Origin: Oscillospiraceae bacterium
Lineage (GTDB): Bacteria > Bacillota > Clostridia > Oscillospirales > Oscillospiraceae
Direction of reading: 5' to 3'
Assembly (NCBI GenBank): GCA_904501855.1
Contig: CAJGCI010000081.1
Coordinates: 1-8,066, forward strand
Length of the DNA: 8,066 nucleotides
Below are positions 5,452 through 8,066 of the stretch, piece by piece. Each line of letters begins with the position of its first letter. The stretch's first letter is position 1. The position numbers and the translations under genes are program-made. Below the pieces are notes generated by a model. That model saw only the letters and a program-made list of their open reading frames with translations. It had not been told where the DNA came from and ran no database searches.

Positions 5452-7243
5452 TAAGACGATCTTTCGGGAGACGCTGCGACGTTACTGGGCGGTCTTCGCG
5501 GTATATGCCTTTGCCCTCATTGCAGCGATCCCGCTGGATATGATCCTGCCGAAGAATCCTTCTTCACTTACCGCATCCTTTTATGCCACTCAGTTTCCGC
5601 TGATCCGGGCATGGCATTTCGGTCTCATTTTGTCCTTTGTCATGGCGGCAGCCGTGGTGATGTTCCTGTTCGGCTATCTGTATTCCAGCCGTCAGAACTC
5701 CCTGTACGCGTCCCTGCCGGTGACAAGGAACACTCTGTTCTGCACTCTGGTATGTGCCTGCCTGATTGGACTTCTGGCGGCCAACGTCCTGACGGCCGTG
5801 CTGGTCCTGGTGGCACAGATCATTCTGGGATCCGTCTCTCTGATGACCGTAGGGAAAGTGCTCCTGACCCTCATCCTCATGAACCTTGTGTTCTTCGGCT
5901 TCGCCCTGTTCTGCGGGATGCTCACCGGCTCCATCTTCATCATGCCGCTGGTGTACGCAGTGCTGAGCGTGGCCGCGTTCGGATATTCCCTGCTTCTGGG
6001 GGTCATGGCGAGCAAGCTCATCTTCGGAGTGAGCCTCGCAGAGACTCCCACCATGTACCTCTCTCCTCTTCTGATGCTTATGCGGAGCGGACCGGATCCC
6101 TACTATACGTATATGGAATCCTACGGAGAGGCCAGCATGGACTGGCGGATGCTGATTCTCTATGCGCTGGCGGGACTGGCATTTATCGTCCTTGCCTGGC
6201 TTCTGTACCGGAAACGGCGGGCGGAAACGGTCAGCGATACCGTATCCTTCCCGATCCTGAAACCCCTGTTCCGTATCTGCATGACCCTGGGATGCGCCCT
6301 GCTGCTGTCTCTGGGTTCCGAAGTAATGAGCGGGATGGCGGCCACCGGTGTCGGCTCCGGCTTTGCACGGATCCTGGTACTGACCCTTATGGGAGGGATC
6401 CTGGGATATTATCTGGCGGAAGTCATTATCCGGAAGAGCTTCCGGGTCATTACGCGGCAGTCACTCACCCGCTGCGGGATCCTGACGGTACTTCTGGCCG
6501 TCATGCTCTTCGGATACCGGTATGACTGGTTCCATGTGGCTTCCCGGATCCCACCGCTGGAGAAGATCCAGTCGGTGCAGATCAACTATTCCGGTCCGCA
6601 GACGCCCCTGTACGGCAGCGAGGTGGACCAGATCAGCATCACCGATCCCGATACCATCGAGCTGTGCCGCGAGGCGCACCGCAGCATTCTGGATCATCGG
6701 GAGATCCACCGCAATGCCCCGGAGGCGGAGAGCCATCTTCTCTATCTGGACTATGCCCTGAAAAACGGCCGTGTCATGAGCCGCAGCTATTATCTGGATC
6801 CCGCTACGGAAGAAGGAAAGGCGGACAGCGAGTGGATGGGAGAAGTGATCAACTCCCGCTCCTTCCTTCAGAACCGGAAAGAGCGCCTCATACAGCTTCT
6901 GCAGGATCCGAAACTGATGGGTCTGGTGGACTATTACCTTCCGGAGACAGAAGATTCGAAGCAGTACCAGCTGTCCACGGATCAGCTTCAGGATCTGGTG
7001 GTGAACTGTCTCATTCCGGACCTGGAGGACTCCACCATTCTCAACTATTATCTGGATGATGAGGAATACTGCCGGGATGTCACCACCTGGACCATTGAGC
7101 TGACAAAAGAAGATGCATCCGGTTCCTACGAGTATGCCTTTATCAGTGTTCCGGCGGATGCCGCGCGCTGCATGCAGTGGATCCAGAGCAATCTCGGCCT
7201 GACCCCTCACTCCATCGCCGAGGCAAATCAGAACATGGGATGA
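5426..7243 (+). CDS. ABC-2-type permease with C-terminal extracytoplasmic domain
   Basis: A 605-residue membrane subunit. About nine membrane helices are visible (roughly 19-40, 62-86, 103-135, 143-168, 169-203, 240-260, 281-303, 312-334, 347-366). Basic loops after helices 2 (SSRQ, then RN), 6 (YRKRRAE) and 8 (RKSFRVITRQ) put the N-terminus inside and the residue 370-605 domain outside. The segment SLYASLPVTRNTLF (92-105) is typical of ABC-2 permeases. The C-terminal domain has no membrane helix and may correspond to the DUF6449-type domain that I recall in permeases paired with YtrB-like ATPases; this is a tentative assignment. The ATG at 5426 has TAGGAGGTG at 5411-5419, giving 8 nt spacing; an in-frame GTG at 5417 lies inside that site and is rejected. 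As the only permease of the operon it probably works as a homodimer. Confidence 0.9.
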   Translation: MASKTSFFNKTIFRETLRRYWAVFAVYAFALIAAIPLDMILPKNPSSLTASFYATQFPLIRAWHFGLILSFVMAAAVVMFLFGYLYSSRQNSLYASLPVTRNTLFCTLVCACLIGLLAANVLTAVLVLVAQIILGSVSLMTVGKVLLTLILMNLVFFGFALFCGMLTGSIFIMPLVYAVLSVAAFGYSLLLGVMASKLIFGVSLAETPTMYLSPLLMLMRSGPDPYYTYMESYGEASMDWRMLILYALAGLAFIVLAWLLYRKRRAETVSDTVSFPILKPLFRICMTLGCALLLSLGSEVMSGMAATGVGSGFARILVLTLMGGILGYYLAEVIIRKSFRVITRQSLTRCGILTVLLAVMLFGYRYDWFHVASRIPPLEKIQSVQINYSGPQTPLYGSEVDQISITDPDTIELCREAHRSILDHREIHRNAPEAESHLLYLDYALKNGRVMSRSYYLDPATEEGKADSEWMGEVINSRSFLQNRKERLIQLLQDPKLMGLVDYYLPETEDSKQYQLSTDQLQDLVVNCLIPDLEDSTILNYYLDDEEYCRDVTTWTIELTKEDASGSYEYAFISVPADAARCMQWIQSNLGLTPHSIAEANQNMG

Positions 7244-7266
7244 CCGCCGGTCTTCTGTCAAATCTG

Positions 7267-7302
7267 TCGTGGGCTGCACTGGATGCAGCCCATGATTTTT
7301 TT
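7267..7302 (+). terminator. Rho-independent terminator of the GntR-ABC operon
   Basis: TGGGCTGCA (7270-7278) pairs with TGCAGCCCA (7284-7292) around the loop CTGGA. Three further outer pairs are possible, one a wobble. Seven T residues (7296-7302) follow. It begins 24 nt after the permease stop. Confidence 0.92.
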
Positions 7303-7327
7303 ATCGGGATCTTTTCCCGAAGAACAT

Positions 7328-7356
7328 TTGCAAAAATCGACGATTGCGACTAAACT
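7328..7356 (+). promoter_or_regulatory. Possible promoter of the dehydrogenase gene
   Basis: TTGCAA (7328-7333) and TAAACT (7351-7356), each 4 of 6 to consensus, are spaced by 17 bp between the upstream terminator and the gene. An inverted repeat, AACTGT (7353-7358) and ACAGTT (7370-7375), overlaps the -10 box and the probable start and could be an operator. Both calls are weak. Confidence 0.38.
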
Positions 7357-7390
7357 GTTATTCACGACTACAGTTGGAAGAGGCGCAGAT

Positions 7391-8066
7391 ATGAGTATCT
7401 TTTTCTATAATCTCCGTCCGGAGGACGAACTTCCCTTTGCCCGGCAGTGCAGCGAACAGTACGGTATCCCGTTCGGTTACTGTCTGGACTACCCCTCCCC
7501 GGAAAACTATCATCTGGCCAAGGGGTATGACGCGGTGAGCTGCACGCCCTGCGACATGTCCCGTCCCGTGCTGGAGGCCTTTCACGATCTGGGGGTGAAA
7601 TACATCACCACACGCTCCATCGGCATCGACCACATCGACCGAGTCCGCGCCCGGGAGCTTGGCATGCGGGTGGGAAACGTCACCTACCCTTCCACGGGAG
7701 TGGCAAGCTACGCCGTAATGCTGATCCTGATGTGCTCCCGGCGCATGGGAGACATCCTTGCCCGGGCCGCTGTGCAGGACTACACCCTGAAAGACAAGAT
7801 CGGTGAGGATATCACAGACATGACGGTGGGCATCGTCGGCACCGGCAAGATCGCCACTGCCGCAGCCCGGCAGCTGTCCGGATTCGGATGCACCATCCTG
7901 TATTACGGTCATCATGAAAACGAGGAGATGGCCCGGTTCGGCACGCAGGTGCCGCTGGAGGAACTGCTGGCCCGCTCCGATGCCATCACCCTGCATACCA
8001 ATGCCACGGACGCCAACCATCATATGATCGATGCCGCGGCCATGGAAACGATGAGGGACGGCGTCA
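7391..8066 (+). CDS. D-2-hydroxyacid dehydrogenase, VanH / D-lactate dehydrogenase-like (3' end outside window)
   Basis: The first 225 residues of an NAD(P)-dependent D-2-hydroxyacid dehydrogenase; the family is usually about 320-335 residues, so roughly a third is missing at the right edge. Visible motifs are YITTRSIGIDHID (71-83), VGNVTYPSTGVASYAVMLILM (94-114), the nucleotide loop VGIVGTGKIATAAARQL (146-162) and LHTNATDANHHMIDAAAMETMRDG (201-224). These match enzymes that interconvert pyruvate and D-lactate, including VanH. The nucleotide loop reads GxGxxA rather than GxGxxG, and strand beta-2 ends in YYGHH (171-175) with no Asp, which might allow NADPH, as in VanH. The catalytic Glu and His lie beyond the window. 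The ATG at 7391 has AAGAGG 7 nt upstream. It could serve fermentation or supply D-lactate for cell-wall precursors; no neighbour in the window decides this. Confidence 0.85.
   Translation, partial: MSIFFYNLRPEDELPFARQCSEQYGIPFGYCLDYPSPENYHLAKGYDAVSCTPCDMSRPVLEAFHDLGVKYITTRSIGIDHIDRVRARELGMRVGNVTYPSTGVASYAVMLILMCSRRMGDILARAAVQDYTLKDKIGEDITDMTVGIVGTGKIATAAARQLSGFGCTILYYGHHENEEMARFGTQVPLEELLARSDAITLHTNATDANHHMIDAAAMETMRDGV

Noticed and set aside
6461..7279. A 272-codon minus-strand open frame opposite the permease 3' half
   Set aside because: It starts inside the operon terminator, has no ribosome binding site that I can see and no recognisable domain. The plus-strand permease is well supported.
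7304..7320. Small hairpin TCGGGA-N5-TCCCGA between the operon terminator and the dehydrogenase promoter
   Set aside because: It has only 6 bp and no T-run; it is too weak to call a terminator or riboswitch.
7358..8023. A 221-codon minus-strand open frame opposite the dehydrogenase
   Set aside because: The plus strand encodes clear dehydrogenase motifs in the same region. The minus-strand frame is a shadow.

Overview
The window is about 8 kb of a low-GC-phylum, Gram-positive type genome, most likely a Clostridia-like member of the Bacillota with moderately high GC (about 60% in the sampled coding lines). The reasons are strong AGGAGG-type ribosome binding sites, sigma-A-like promoters, rho-independent terminators with T-runs, and a YtrA-type GntR regulator joined to an ABC transporter. 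No species can be named from the sequence alone. There is no RNA gene, insertion sequence, CRISPR array or phage gene.

Layout from left to right. (1) A polytopic membrane protein of the DUF6056 / GT-C-like type (52-1545, +) ends in a clear terminator. (2) A compact, AT-richer (about 41-42% GC) higBA toxin-antitoxin module (1643-2247, +) has its own near-consensus promoter and an operator-like palindrome. Its promoter abuts the toxin start so closely that the toxin mRNA is probably leaderless. (3) A strong bidirectional terminator (2261-2294) separates higA from a convergent two-gene minus-strand operon: a MalY/PatB-family PLP C-S lyase/aminotransferase (4005 to 2782), translationally coupled to an AANAT-like GNAT acetyltransferase (2782 to 2300). 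(4) Divergently transcribed from this pair is a three-gene plus-strand operon: a YtrA-subfamily GntR repressor (4187-4561), an ABC ATPase (4558-5451) and an ABC-2-type permease with a large C-terminal extracytoplasmic domain (5426-7243). The genes overlap at both junctions, and the operon is closed by a terminator. (5) A D-2-hydroxyacid dehydrogenase of the VanH / D-lactate dehydrogenase type starts at 7391 and runs off the right edge.

How the parts work together: the GntR regulator probably represses its own operon through a perfect 11-bp inverted repeat just downstream of its promoter. That is the usual arrangement for small transporters that sense envelope stress or drugs. The patB-GNAT pair has its own promoter, with a 12-bp palindrome over the -35 region that suggests a separate regulator. 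HigA probably represses higBA through the palindrome between the -35 and -10 boxes. All families here are known. The most unusual points are in the promoters (leaderless toxin start, three palindromic operators), the large outer domain of the permease, and the atypical NAD(P)-binding motif of the dehydrogenase. I see no clearly undescribed multi-gene system.
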